Positions 39,436-53,600 of a DNA stretch of 64,000 nucleotides are shown here, piece by piece. Source of the DNA: Pogona vitticeps (Eukaryota; Chordata; Lepidosauria; Squamata; Agamidae); the NCBI RefSeq assembly GCF_051106095.1, contig NC_135786.1:89886501-89950500 (forward strand). The letters are read 5' to 3'. The notes beneath the pieces were generated by a model that was not told the origin of the DNA, did not search any database, and saw nothing but the letters and a program-made list of their open reading frames with translations. Positions within the stretch are counted from its first letter, which is position 1, and every line of letters begins with the position of its first letter. The position numbers and the translations under genes were made by a program.

Positions 39436-41074
39436 TAGTTTATAGTACTTAACTGTGCTTTGCTGACAGTCTTAGTAAGAGCCAAGCTAATGCCAACCCT
39501 TTTGTCTCAGCTTCATTGCTTATCAGCCCACAGAATTGAGTAGGGTTCAGGACTTCCAACACAGATGGACTGAGGCCACTGTAGTAAGAGGCAATTGTTA
39601 GACCTTCAACTGGAATAAGTATGGTAAGAAATTGTTTAGTACTAGCAGTGATCATAAAAGTTATTTCCCAATTCATGCTACTTATATATATTGGCCTTCC
39701 CTGTCATCCTCTAAACTGCTTAAAAGCAATTTGATTTAGTCTTTATTATAACTTGAGACTTACTTGGAGGCTATTTTAAGGAAATGTATCTGGAAAAAAG
39801 TGACAAATTTTTAGAACTCAATTTTTTAACAAGTCAGTTGTACAAAGGATTTATCTGAGACTTTTTAATGTGAACATGAAATACTCTTTAAAATGGTGCT
39901 ATGTAGTTGGAAGACTTGTCACTTGGAGGAAGCATGTTAGGATGAAAACCACCTTTTGTAGTTAGCAGATTGATGGAATAAAAGATTCCCATGAGTCATG
40001 GCCAGATGTTGGCAAAATTGCCTCTGGGCCTCAACTTTTTGCCCTTTCAAAGAATGGGCAAGTGAGAAAGAAGAAGCATGCGTGTCCCAGAATCAAACAT
40101 TTCCTTTGGCATTCATCCATTGTCATTTTCCCACCTGCCCTTTGGTTATTTTACCAAACAAAGGCACAAGCTACGGGTCGTTCAGCTGCCACCAGTTGAT
40201 TATATCAAGGTTATTCAATACTAAAGACTGAGGTCCAGTCAACGTGTCCTTTAAAAACCAAGTAGAAAATGTTTATTGTTACAAGAAAGGAAAGTTCAGT
40301 CAGTGTTAACTCTCAACTAAAACAACCTTCCTTTCTATTCTCTACCGCCTTCCCAAACTCTGTCAACTCCCAAACTCCAACTCTCTAATCTCCAATCTCC
40401 TTGTCTCTAACTCTATCTCCAATCTAATCTCTCCTCCCCATGCAGATATTCTTCTATCTCATGACTCTGCCTCTCCAGCACTTCCATTGGTCCATGCAGA
40501 TAATACATTAATATTCATAACCTGGGCGGACACAACATCCATACATATATGCAAGGATGCCTCAAATGTCCATTTCTTGAGTTCCCCATAGCCCATTCCA
40601 CCTAAGATGTTCAAAACAGTTGACTAAACAGTTTTCTAGATTCTCACTCATGTAGAAACAGGGGCTTGTAATAGAAAGGAAAAATCAAGTGAGAGATATT
40701 TTCTAATGATGAATTTGTGAGAAGAAAGGTCTGAAACAGAACAGAAACATTCCTTGACACAGCTAATTTACCCAGAAAATGTTAAATTACGTATGGATTA
40801 TGCTTTCTGTGGATTACAACTTTTCACAGCATCCTGTTCAAGTTACCATGTGCACAATAAAGGCAATTCTGGAAGCAGCTGCCATGAAGAAGAAAGAGTC
40901 GGGCTTAGTCATTCGAGCAGACCCATCTTATTTCACTGCAGGCACTTTATTGTCCTTAGAGGTGTGGTAAATAATACAGACTAATAATGTCTATTGTATT
41001 TAACCAAAACAGTTGCCAATGAACAATATAAAACACACAATGGACAGTAAAACAGAAAACTGAAGAAAATTTTT

Positions 41075-41483
41075 TGTGTTCTTAAAGATTTTATTTATTC
41101 AAAACAAGGTCACATATATAGTGAAACGTTTAAGAGAGTAAATATTTTGGAAAACAGTTTATTCAGGATGCAGTATTTGACACATTTTCCAAAATACATT
41201 TTACTAGGTCTCTACAAAAGAAATCTTAAGTACATAACAATCGGGAAATTAAGTTTGTTGCAATGGTTGTTAAATAGTTACTTTCACTAATATATACATA
41301 AAAATGCCACAAAATTATCTCTTACACTTGGAATGTGTGCTCCACTTCCTTGGAGAGGCGTTTTCATATCCTTTAACCAGTTCTACAACATGTGGGCTCA
41401 GCAGTACAGTTTCTATACACCTCTTTTGTAAGTAAAAAAAAATCTCTCTTTTTTGGTAATATTTAGAAGCAGCCTTCAACGTT
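41075..41483 (-). other. GTF2B: GTF2B 3' UTR (extent inferred)
   Basis: About 400 bases of AT-rich sequence from the GTF2B stop to two overlapping AATAAA signals on the - strand. No repeat is seen in it. Its end faces the PKN2 3' end about 2.4 kb away. Confidence 0.65.
41090..41099 (-). terminator. Tandem poly(A) signals of GTF2B
   Basis: Two overlapping AATAAA hexamers on the - strand (41094-41099 and 41090-41095), a strong candidate end for the GTF2B transcript. Confidence 0.65.
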
Positions 41484-41617
41484 TCAGAGCTGTGGTAGTT
41501 TGTCCACTGGGGTGTCAAATTTGAAATCTGGTGGGAAAAGATCTGGAGCACGTGGATAAATCAGCCTATACGATTGCCTAATGGTAACGTCAGCTACACC
41601 AGCAATGTCGCCAATTT
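41484..41617 (-). CDS. GTF2B: GTF2B exon 7, C-terminus
   Basis: Acceptor ccccactcag. Reads [20 protein letters not shown] (helix-turn-helix of the second cyclin fold, BRE contact), then [23 protein letters not shown] and TGA. It is separated from exon 6 by a 6.8-kb intron made mostly of a DIRS element. Confidence 0.98.
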
Positions 41618-44600
41618 CTGAGTGGGGGAGAAGCCAAAACAGATATTTTAATAGATACACTAGCTGATAATATTACACTTTTGAAAATGCAGCTTCCTAA
41701 TTACTATTTTTTAATACCTGATGTATTATGCGTAAGGGGAAAGTAAGACAAAAATAACTGCCTTGTCCATGGTGACTAAAAGAGGTATTTCCTGCTCTAA
41801 AATCTAGAGTGGTCATATAGAACAGATGGGCGGGGTATAAATCAAATAAAGAGGTTACTTACCTGTAACCATAGTTCTTTGAGTGGTCCTCTGTGAATTC
41901 ACACATATGGGTATTGTCTGTGCCTGCGCTGACTCTCTCGGAAGATACTAGAACTAAAAGTAACAATTTTATGGTGTGATCCTCCACGAGGTATATGGTC
42001 CTCCCACCCACCATCTTCCCCAGTTCCTGAATTTTATCCGCCGGGTATGAAGGAAAGAATTAATTAATTATATAATTAACCTGTGATGGATAGAGGGGAA
42101 GGATGGGCGGGTTGTGTGAATTCACAGAGGACCACTCAAAGAACTATGGTTACAGGTAAGTAACCTCTTTTTCTTTTTCGTGGCCTCTGTGAATGCACAC
42201 ATATGGGTGACTAGCAAGCTGCACTTACCGGTTGGTGGGTCGTCACGGTAAGAAGGATGACAGGACAGCTCTGCCAAATGCAGCATCTTGGTGTGCTCTG
42301 ACATCTAGACGGTAGTGCTTGACAAACGTGGACGGTGTGGACCACGTAGCGGCACGACATGTCAGGAACCTCGGTGCCACGTTGAAAGGCAGTAGAGGTG
42401 GACAGCACCCTGGTGGAATCAGCTGTCAAACGTTCTAGAGGGGATCTCCCCGACAAGCTGTAAGCAAGGGAGATAGTCTGTACAATCCAACATGCTATGG
42501 ATTGAGAGGAGGCTGGGGCCCCTTTGTTTGGGCCATGAAAGCACTGAAAAAGTTTGTTGGACTTTCTAAAAGTTTTTGTTCTTTCGACATAGAAAGCCAG
42601 GGCACGTCTGACATCGAGATTATGAAGCATATGTTCTAGGGGCGACGAAGGAGACTTGAAGCAGGGTAGTATGATGGGTTGGTTGAGGTGGAAATCGGAG
42701 ACCACCTTCGGGAGAAAGGAAACATCAAAATAAAGAGTCACTTTATCAGGGTGAAACTGGATAAAGGGAGGATCAGCTTGAAGAGCAGTGAGCTCACTAG
42801 CTCGTTTGGCTGATGTGATTGCAACAAGGAAGGCCGATTTAAGAGTGAGGAATTTGAGGTCGATGGACACCATGGGCTCAAACGGAGGCCGCATCAGGGC
42901 ATGAAGAACCAGCTGCAGTGACCACTGGGGGGTGATGCGTTGTTGAGGAGGGCGAATGTTGTTGAGCCCTTTGAGGAACTTCTTGACAGTTAGGTCAGAA
43001 AACAACTTAGAGGAGGGAGAATCATCCGGCTGGTGAGCCATAATGGCTGAAAGATAGACCTTTAATGTGGACTGGGAAAGGCCGAAACTGAAGAGATGCA
43101 GGAGGTAAGCGAGCAGAGTCTTCAAAGAGACAGGTATAGTAGGTAAGTTATTGTCCTGAGTATACTTTAAGAAAGAGTTCCATTTATTTTCGTATAGAAG
43201 GGTAGTGGAAGGTTTTCGGGCTTGAAGAAGAACCTGCATCACGACGGGAGTATCCTCCATGCCGCAAGACAGAGAGGCGACATCTGGGTGAAGAACGAGG
43301 CCGTGGTCGAGCGAGAGGAGATCTGGGCGGAGAGGAAGGTGGAGCATGTCCGACGACATCGAGACCAGGTGAGTGAACCATGGCTGGCGGGGCCAGTACG
43401 GGGCTATCAGGATCGTGTTGGCCCTGTCCTGTCGGAGATGGATGATCACCCTCTGGAGCAGAGGCAGAGGGGGAAATACATAAAGGAGATCTTGGGACTA
43501 GTCCATCAGGAACGCGTCTCCCAGAGAGTTGCTGTCCCGTCCCGCTCTGGAGCAGAACTGGGGACATTTCTTGTTGGCATCGGCTGCAAAGAGGTCTATT
43601 GAGGGTGTGCCCCATCGCTGGCACAGCCGTTGGAATATGACATCGTTCAGAGTCCATTCGTGTGTTCTCGTCGGTAGTCGACTGAGCCGATCTGCCAGGG
43701 TGTTGTCAGTGGAAATGTGGACGGCAATAGGGAAAACATGATGGGAATAGCACCACTCCCAGAGGTCGACAGTTAGGTAGAGCAGAGAAGGGGAGTGGGT
43801 ACCTCCTTGCTTGTTGACATAAAAGAGTGCAGTGGTGTTGTCTGTTGCCAACTGCACTACCTGACCTTGGATGAGGGGAAGAAAGGCATAGAATGCTTTG
43901 ATGATTGCCAACAGTTCTAGATGGTTTATGTGAAGTGGCAGTTCTTGATTTGACCAGAGTCCGTGGACTGTGTATTGAAGGCAGTGTGCACCCCACCCCA
44001 TGGGGCTGGTGTCGGTTGTGACCTGTATGGAAGGTCTGAGAGGCAAGAAAAGCCTGCCGATGAGGAGGTTGTCAGGGCGAGTCCACCAGTCGAGCTGGGA
44101 GGCTAGTTCTGGTGTCACCTGCAGTAGGGTGGAAGGGAGATCTGTTTCGGGATTGAACAGGGAAAGGAACCATGCCTGCAGGGATCTCATTTTGAGTCTG
44201 GCGTGTTGGACGACAGCCGTCGTCGATGCCATGAGCCCCAGGAGGTGTTGGGCGTGATGTGCCGAAACGGAGTGATGTGTTTGGAAAAGGCGGACAGTCT
44301 TTTGGATTTTCCTGATCCTGTCTGGAGTCAGGAAAGCTCTTGCACGGAGGGAGTCTATTTCCATGCCTATGAATTTGGCTGTCTGCTTTGGAATAAAGTG
44401 CGACTTCTCGAGGTTGATCTTGAGGCCGAGACTGTACAGCGTATGGAGCATTGTGTCTCGTGCTTTTATGGCATTGTGGTACAATGTCACCACTATCAAC
44501 CAGTCATCGATGTAGGGATAAATGTTTACTCCCTGTAGCCGGAGGAAGGCAGCCACCGGTGCCATGCACTTGGTGAAAGTCCGGGGGGTGGTGGAGAGCC

Positions 44601-47600
44601 CGAACGGGAGGGCACAGAATTGGAAAGCGGTGCCGTTGAAATGAAACCGGAGGAATTTCTGATGGTCCGGATGAATGGATATGTGGAAATAGGTGTCCTG
44701 CAGGTTGATAATTATGAACCAGTCTCCCTGCGAAAGCAAAGGGAGATATGAAACGGTTGAGGTGAGTGAGATCAAGGATGGGGCAGAGGCCTCCATATTT
44801 TTTAGGAAACAGTAAAGTATTTTGAGTAGAAACCGTTGAGGGAGTCCGAAGTAGGGACTGGAAAAATGGCATGCTTCTGGAGAAGTTTGGTAACCTCATC
44901 CCGCAGAGCAGAGGAGTAGGGGGTGTAACGGATAAACCCCAACGTGGGTAATTCGGAGAATACTATGAGGTAGCCAGATGCTATGATGGATAGAACCCAT
45001 TTATCTGAGGTGATGGATTGCCAACGGTGGAGAAATGGGGCCAGCTTGGTACAGTTCAGTGGGTAAAGAGGAATGTCAGAAAAGGCAGGCATAGGTAGTT
45101 GTCAATATTGCTTACCCTTTCGTTGTCCTTTACGAAAGGACTGACGCTGCCGAGGTAAGCTTTGAGGCCGGTATGATGCCATCAGATGCTGAGGTGCAGG
45201 TAAGGACCTGTCAGTTTGGTGAGGACAATACTGTCTATAAGGCTGGAACCGTTCATTCTGGTATTGTTTGGGATGAAACTGGCCCAAGCGGTAGAAGGGC
45301 CGTTGGTAAGAGGTAGAAGGTTGAGCAGCATAGGAGCGCGCGGTTTTGCGCTTCTTATGAAAGTCCTCCATGGTATCATTGGTTGTGGAATTGAACAGTC
45401 TGGCACCATCAAAGGGTAAATCCTCGATTCTGGTCTTGGTGTCATCAGAGATCGTGGAGGATTTGAGCCAGGCATGGCATCAAATAGAGATGGAGGTAAC
45501 CAAAGTTTTAGAAGCAGCCTCAGCAGAGTGTCGCGCCGCAATCCTCTGATATTTGGCAAGAGAAATGGCTTGCGAATGGATGTTGATGAGATCAGATCTC
45601 ATGGGTTCAGGAGATGAGTCAGTAAGAGAAAGGACTTGATTCCAAAGATGACGCTGAAAGGCACCCATGGTTGCCTAGTAGCTGATACTCCTGAGCAAAA
45701 AGGCTTGCAGAGAGTAAATTCGTTTTGCCATTGTGTCAACTTTTCTGCCGTCTTTGTTGGCAAGGGTAGCCTTGGACCTAGTCTGGGTTCGGGCCTGACT
45801 GGATTCAACGGTAACAGAGTTAGGCACTGGATGTTTATTAAGGAATTCAGCATCAACACCGTAGGTCCTATAGAGGCCATCGGTGCGGTGAGAAATCTGC
45901 ATAGTAGAAGGAGGTTTTCCCCAAGTATCCTTAATAAGCTGAAGAATGGACTTGTTAAAGGGGAGACTCAATGGAACAGGATGCTCCTGGTTGATGTCAT
46001 CGAACACCGGGTCGGCATCCGCGGACGAGGGCTGTTCGGTGTCGAGATTCAGGGCTTGTGCCATTTGGAAAATAAGCATAGGAGGAGAAGTCATCTGAGG
46101 AGGACGAAGCATGGCTGCCCCTCGTATCTGGGACTGGAAGGGGAATCTCAGGCTCATGGGAGGACTCAGAGTGCTGTGCCTCCGAAGATGCAGGGGAGCC
46201 TGGAGATGAAGGGTAGTCTGATGGACCAAAGCCATCTGTCAGGGGAGCTTGGTGCCACTGGATAGGCATGCCTTCAAAGGGGCCTTGAGATGGCATCGGG
46301 TCCAGCATCGATGGTGCAGGACGTAGGGGTACGGCCTCATGAGCTCTGTCTCACATTCAAGTTAGAGGCATTGGCTTAGATGGGGCAGGAGGGCATACAG
46401 GCGGAGCTGAAGCCGTCGGGGCCAAAATGGTTGCGCGAAGGCCATTCTAGTCCACGAAAGGGGCGGTATGGGGAAGTTACGGCATCATTCGGGGCCGTTT
46501 AGCCTGTTCAGGCTGGTACCTTTCGTACAGGGTCTGCCAGATGAAGGGGTCAAAATGGTATGGTACCATTGGAAAAGGGCAAAAATCGCCTTGTGATGGC
46601 ACGGAACTCAGTGGGGAGAGGTGCTTTCGTTTCTCCTTTCTCTTCCGTGGAGGTGAAGGGGGAACCTCCAGATCGGATGCCGAGCTTTCAGCTGCCCGCC
46701 CTGAGTCAGGGTCTGAATGGGCTGAGGCTGGGCTGGACTGTGGTGCAGCCGCGTTGAGGCCAATGCTCGGGGTTTGGGGCGGCATCGTGGGGGGGGCGCG
46801 ACATCATGGGCTTCATCTCCATTGGAGGCCAAGTCAGGGGCTTCTCTGGATGATTCCTCGAGGATGGGGGAAGGCAGAGAAGTCTGAGGGGGCTCCACCC
46901 GGGGAACTCTGTCCTTTCTAGGCCTCTTAGGGGCAGGTTTGGGCTTTTTCTTCGAGCTTGCATCATGCGCTCAAGACTTCTGAGAGGAGGGCAACTTGTG
47001 CTTACCAGACGATTTTGCTTTCTCAACGGTGTCCTTAGCTGGTAGCACAGAGGTAGATTTAGAGGTACACTGGCCCGCTGGAAGCCTATCGGCTGAAAGG
47101 GCAGGAGATCTAGCCGCTTCCGAAGACGAAGTAGGAGGATTCATGGCTGTTTGCCAAAGGTAAGACCGAAGTCTTTGGAGCCTCTGTTTTAGTGTCGGCT
47201 TGGTTAAATTTTTACAAGCAGGACACGAATGGGTAGGATGTTCCTCACCCAAACAAAAAAGACACTGGCTATGCCGGTCCGAAAGTGCAATTTTATTCAC
47301 ACAGGTCATACACCTTTTAAAAGGAGACGGAGAGGCTATAAGCAAAGAACTGGGGGGGGGGGGGAAGGGAAGGGAATAAAAAGACCGCGGGAAGCCGATT
47401 AGGCAAACAAAAGATGCGGAGGATCACTAAGTAGGTAATTTAAAGTAAAGATAAACAAACAAAAGCTCAAAGGAGCCTAGAAAAATAGCCAAAAGGCAAA
47501 TAGCGAAGCGCTCAATCTTTCCTGAGAACCGTTCAGCTCGGCGGAAAAAAGGAACTGGGGAAGATGGTAGGTGGGAGGAGCATATACCTTGTGGAGGATC

Positions 47601-50600
47601 ACACCATAAAATTGTTACTTTTAGCTCTAGAATGTTCCGAGAGAGTCAGTGCCGGCGCAGACAATACCCATATGTGTGCATTCACAGAGGCCACAAAAAA
47701 GAAAAATAAATAAATCAAAGGAGAGAGGCAGGCCTTCCCCACCCAAATTTGTGCTTTCAATCAACTTACAAGATTTCCAGATTCCTACCTATGAAAGATC
47801 CACAAAGTGCAACCTTACTCCACAGAACCTTACCCTTTTGAGGAAACTCCAATCAAATGGAACATGAGCTTCAGATTCTGTTTACAGTCGACCCTCTACT
47901 TACGGAATTAATCCGTATTGAAACGGTGGCTGCAAGTCGAAAAGTCTGTAGGTCGAATCTCCATTGACCTACAATGCATTGAAAACCGATTAATCCCATA
48001 ACTGGCAGTTTTTATTCTAGTTTTGTTCCATTTTGGATTTTTTCTGGTCTGTAAGTCGATTCTCCGGCTGCAAGTCGAATCTAAATTTTGCGGCCAGAGA
48101 AGTCTGTAACTCGAAAAGTCTGTAAGTCGAGCCGTCTGTAAGTCGAGGGTCCACTGTAATTTAGCTCACTTAATGATGTGTATTCCTATACTATACTGTC
48201 TATTCTGTTCATATTTCAGAAGAAATGGTAAAATTGCATAGTGCAAAGACAGCTATTTAGTAGTCAGATATGGAAACCCACACAAGGAGCTCGACACAGC
48301 AATTCATGGGTGTTCCCTCCCATACTCTGCCCTCATTTAAAATCAGAAACACCTCTGACATCAATACAGACCTCTTCTCTTTCTAAAGGAATGGCTTATT
48401 CCTTGCATGAACAAAGAAAGTAAGACATTACCTTTCTGAGTTCTCTTCTCTGCTGAGGCTTGTGAAGCCATGTAAATAGCTGCAGCGGCAACCGAGATGG
48501 GACTCCTTCCTGGAACCAGGTCTAATTCCACCGCTTTACGTGCAATGTGTGTTGCAGCCATCTGGACTTGCTTAGGGAGACCCAGGTTGGAACAAAACCT
48601 GGACATGAAATCTCCAGTTGTGATCAAATCCACACTTGTTTCCAAAGCTTTCAAAATGAGTTTAAAACACCGGCCTATTTCTTTTTTGGAAATTCTGGAG
48701 ACAGCACATATTTCTAAAAAAAATAAACAAAAGTATGTAAAATCCCCACACAAGAGGGCTAGCATGTGCACGCACAGAGTCACATCTTTAATGTGACATG
48801 ATCACATTAGGACTCTTTTTCTCCAAATCACACTGCTGCTCTTGGACACAGTGGTTAATCATTGGAACATTACTCCCACCCTCAAACATTTTATATATGA
48901 TTTTATATATGAGATGTAATGAATGGAATATATTGTAATAAATCACTCTGGCTGTAACAGATAGAAAAGTAGAAAAATACAATAATATTTAATAAAAATT
49001 ATCACTTTACCTTCCAAACTTCACAACAAAAGAAAATCCAAATCAGAAAATCGCAAAAATTTGCATGATATATATTATTTGTTTCTCTTTCAGGTGCCAT
49101 AAATCTTGTTTTTTACTTTTGCTATGCATGCAGAAAAGGGAAAATCAAAATTTAAAACATGAAGCCAATTTCCCCATAGATGCTTTGCTGCACTATTCTT
49201 GGACAGTGAAAAACAAAATGGTATTATACCTAATCAAGCATAGGGCAATGAAAACTACGTGGGCCACAAGTCACAGTAGAGTTACCTTTAAATGTTCTAG
49301 GAACACCCTCTTGTCTGCAAGCAATGTAGAGACAAGCGGAGGCAATGGCATCATTACTTCTTCCCTTCAGGCTCTTCTGCTCGTATACTTGCTTGAATAA
49401 ATTATTTGTTCGATCCTTCAAAGTAAGCAGACAAAATTTAATTAACTCCAGGCCATTTAATTAGCAATAATATCAAAAATTCATGTGCTCATTATATTAT
49501 GCTAACTAAGTAAACGCCAGAACAATTTGAGAGGAAGAAGCAAGAACTTACAACTATATTTCGGGGGAGATTGATTCTGTCTGCCATGCTGGCAATTTCT
49601 TTAAATGCATTCATCATTGCGCGGTCAGAGGTGCTCATTGTCCTGCGGTTTTGATACTTGGAATTCCCAAACTCATCGAAACTCGCTGCCCCTGTGCCCT
49701 GTAGTAAGAGAAAGGTTCACACTCCATCAGAAAATATGCAAGACACACACACTCTCTCTGTAACAAAGAACATTTTTTTGAACAGGGGAAGTGAAGACAA
49801 TTCTCAGCCTGCGATAATCAGCACCCTTTAAAATTTCCTTGTGGAACGTCACTTCCGTTCGGAGGAATGACCAGCTAAGAGCTGAACCTCCGTATCCCCG
49901 GCACGGTAAAAAAGTTTTTAAAATGCATTTCTTCTTCTAGAAGACTGGTTCTTTTTGCGTAAATCTTTGAAGGGAAATATAAGGAATGTGTATATTTAAT
50001 TAAACTCTCTAAGGACTGTGTTGCTTTAAAACTGAAAACTACTTTCACTTTTGGGTCCCATAAGCTGCTGCATTTCTCATACTGCCCTGCTCCTAATGAA
50101 AAGCTTGTAACAATAATTATTATTCTTAATTAGACTTCTCTATGTCAAGGAGGAGAGATAAATCTGCTAAAAACCCCACTTGGATAAGAGAAAAAACCCA
50201 GTACCCTCAGATCCCAGTTTGGAAAGACTGACGAGGACAACAATTGAAAAAGATAAACAGGAAGCAATGGAAGAAAGAGCTCATGAAGGCTGTAAAAGAC
50301 ATGTCCTGTAAAATATCTGAAGGCTTTGATCAAACAGAGAGACAAGCTAAGTCTATTGAAATGAGCATTATTAAGTTCCAAGATCAAATTTCAAGGGTCT
50401 CACAGGAGCTGAAAGATCTCAAAAGCAAAATTAAAGAGCTTGGAATCAGGGTTGAATCAGATTTAAAAAAATATTAACAGCTTGGACGAAAAAATCAATG
50501 AAACCAATAAAAGGCTGATCTACACAGAGGATAACCTCAGAAGGTCTAAAATAATGAATTTCCAACTGCAACACAGACAAGACCTAAAAAAAGAGATTAT

Positions 50601-53600
50601 AGCTTGGGTTAACGCCATAATGGGAACACAGCACGTGGTTAAACAGGACACAGAAAGAGCACATTTCCTCGTAGTCATTTAGTCGTGTCCGACTCTTCGT
50701 GATCCCATGGACCAGAGCACGCCAGGCCCTCCTATCTTCCACTGCCTCCCGGAGTTGTGTCACATTCATTCTGGTAGCTTCGATGACATTGTCCAACCAT
50801 CTCATCCTCTGTCGTCCCCTTCTCCTCTTGCCTTCACACTTTCCTAACATCAAGGTCTTTTCCAAGGAGTCTTCTCTTCTCATGAGATGGCCAAAGTATT
50901 GGAGCCTCAACTTCAGGATCTGTCCTTCCAGTGAGCACTCAGGGTTGATTTCCTTTAGAATTGATAGGTTAGTTCTCCTTGCAGTCCAGGGGACTCTCAA
51001 GAGCCTCCTCCAACACCACAATTCAAAAGCATTAATTCTTCGGCGGTCAGCTTCCTTTATGGTCCAGCTCTCACTTCCATACATCACGACAGGAAAAACC
51101 ATAGCTTTGACTATGTGGACTTTTGTTGGCAAGGTGATGTCTCTGCTTTTCAGGATGCTGTCAAGGTTTGTCATCGCCTTCCTCCCAAGAAGCAAGCGTC
51201 TTTTAATTTTGTGGCTGCTGTCTCCATCTGCAGTGATCATGGAGCCCAAGAAAGTAAAATCTGTCACTGCCTCCATATCTTCCCCTTCTATTTCCCAGGA
51301 GGTGATGGGATCATTGGCCATGATCTTAGTTTTTTTTTGATGTTCAGCTTCAGACTGTTTTTTTGCACTCTCCTCTTTCACCCTCATTACAAGGTTCCTT
51401 AATTTCTGTTCACTTTTTGCCATCAGAGTGGTATCATGTGCATATCAGAGGTTGTTGATATTTCTTCCGGCAAACCAGTCTAGCCTTTCACATGATGTAT
51501 TCTGCATATAAGTTGAATAAGCAGGGAGACAATATACAGCCTTGTCGTACTCCTTTCCCAATTTTGAACCAATCAGTTGTTCCATATCCAGTTCTAACTG
51601 TTGCTTCCTGTCCCACACATAGGTTTCTCAGGAGATAGATAAGGTGGTCAGCCACTCGCATTTCTTTAAGGACTTGCCATAGTTTGTTGTGGTCCACACA
51701 GTCAAAGGCTTTTGCATAGTCAATGAAGCAGAAGTAGATATTCTTCTGGAACTCTCTGGCTTTCTCTATAATCCAGTGCATGTTAGCAATTTGGTCTCCA
51801 GTTCCTCTGCCCCTTCAGAATCCAGCTTGTACTTCTGGGAGTTCTCGGTCATACTGTTGAAGCCTACCTTGCAGGATTTTGAGCATAACCTTGCTAGCGT
51901 GTGAAATGAGTGCAATTGTACGGTAGTTGGAGCATTCTTTGGCACTGCCCTTCTTTGCGATTGGGATGTAGACTGATCTTTTCCAATACTCTGGCCACTG
52001 CTGAGTTTTCAAAACTTGCTGGCATATTGAGTGTAGCACCTTAACAGCGTCATCTTTTAAAATTTTAAATAGTTCAACTGGAATGCCCATCACCTGCACA
52101 GGCCTTGTTGTTAGACAAGCTTTCTAAGGCCCACTTGACTTCACTCTCCAGGATGTCTGGCTCAAGTTCTGCAACCACATTATCTGTGTTGTCTGAGATA
52201 TCCAAATCTTTCTGGTATAATTCCTCTGTGTATTTTTGCCACCTCTTCTTGATGTCTTCTGCTTCTGTGAGGTCTCTCCCATTTTTGTCCTTTATCATGT
52301 TCATCTTTGCACAAAAGGTTCCTCTAATATCTCAAATTTTCTTGAACAGATCTCTGGTTTTTCCTTTTCTATTATTTTCCACAATTTCTTTACATTGTTC
52401 ATTTAAGAAGGCCCTCTTGTCTCTCCTTGCTATTCTTTGGAAGTATGCATTCAATTTTCTGTAACTTCTCCTATCTCCCTTGCATTTTGTTTCCCTTCTC
52501 CTCTCTGCTATTTCTAAGGCCTCGTTGGACAGCCACTTTGCTTTCTTGCATTTCCTTTTCTTTGGGATGGTTTCTGTTGCTGCCTCCTGGACAATGTTAC
52601 GAGCCTCTATCCAAAGTTCTTCAGGCACTCTGTTCACCAAATCTAGTTCCTTAAATCTGTTCTTCACTTCCACTGTGTATTCATAAGGGATGTGGTTTAG
52701 ATTATAGCTGACTAGCCCAGTGGTTTTTCCTACTTTCTTCAGTTTAAGCTTGCATTTTGCTATGAGAAGCTGATGATCAGAGCCACAATCAGCTCCAGGC
52801 TTTGTTTTTGCTGACTGTGTTGAGCTTCTCCATCTTTGGCTGCAGAGAATATAATCAATCTGATTTCGGTATTGCTCATCTGGTGATTTCCATGTGTAGA
52901 GTCGCCTCTTGTGTTGTTGGAAAAGAGTGTTTGTGATGACCAGCTTGTTCTCTTCACAAAACTCTATTAGCTTTTGCCCTGCTTCGTTTTGAACTCCAAG
53001 GGCAAGCTTCCCTGTTGTTCCTTTTATCTCTTGACTCCCTACTTTAGCATTCCAATCCCCTAGAATGAAAATAACACATTTCCTGGGTAACCCCAAAAGC
53101 CCCAGAATTACACCAGTGGTGAAGTTTTTTAACTATACAAAGAAAGAACAATTTATGAGAGTAATTAAACAAAAACAAGACCAGCTGGTCTATCGGGACA
53201 ATAAGATACAGATCTTCCAGGATTGATGCAATGAATCTTTGAATTGGAGAAAATCTTATGAAGCCCGTCACAGCAGCATTCATGAAAAACAACTTCAGAT
53301 ATCAATGGGGTCATCCTTTTTTTTTTTTTTTTTTTTTTTTTTGGAAAATTTGAAAAGACAAGGTTCTGTTCAAAACCTACTCTTGCAATGAAGATAAAGA
53401 ACTGCTGAAGGCTTGGAAACTCTGGCAAGAAGAAGAGGAAAGTCAGGAGTTAACCCCAACTACAAATAAAGAAACAGAAGGATGATCCAGAAACAACCAG
53501 ATTTCTGGAAGAAGATGGATCAACATTTCCCCCCTTTTTTAAATTTCTTTTTTTATGTTATTTTTCCCCTTAAGAAGAACTGACTTCTTTGTTCTTTTTG

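Larger units (their letters stand above)
38680..41075. other. Intergenic spacer between PKN2 and GTF2B ends
   Basis: Holds the hAT MITE and the Tigger copy listed below. At about 40240-40540 there is a C/T-rich stretch whose complement starts TGTTGTGTCCGCCC, possibly an old LTR remnant. The remaining spans (39440-40230, 40550-41070) show nothing recognisable. Confidence 0.6.
41848..47705 (-). mobile_element. DIRS-type (tyrosine-recombinase) retroelement fossil
   Basis: A 5.9-kb DIRS element lies antisense to the window within GTF2B intron 6, that is, in the same orientation as GTF2B. Parts in order along its own strand: a gag-like region with a Cys/His cluster (about 47345-45100), reverse transcriptase with RNase H (about 45090-43500), and a tyrosine recombinase/phage-integrase-type domain (about 43450-42220). 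The recombinase distinguishes DIRS from ordinary LTR elements. Terminal repeats and the internal complementary region are all present, so the element looks structurally whole. The coding region has only a few breaks. Its two terminal arms differ at about 9 of 128 positions by eye, suggesting a moderately old insertion. Confidence 0.88.

Noticed and set aside
40228-40537. Possible solo LTR on the - strand (complement starts TGTTGTGTCC, with an AATAAA-like signal)
   Set aside because: No target duplication or second copy in the window; the right boundary is unclear. Left as an unconfirmed remnant.
43222-44538. + strand ORFs of 70-126 codons opposite the DIRS coding region
   Set aside because: Shadows of the antisense reverse transcriptase and recombinase reading frames.
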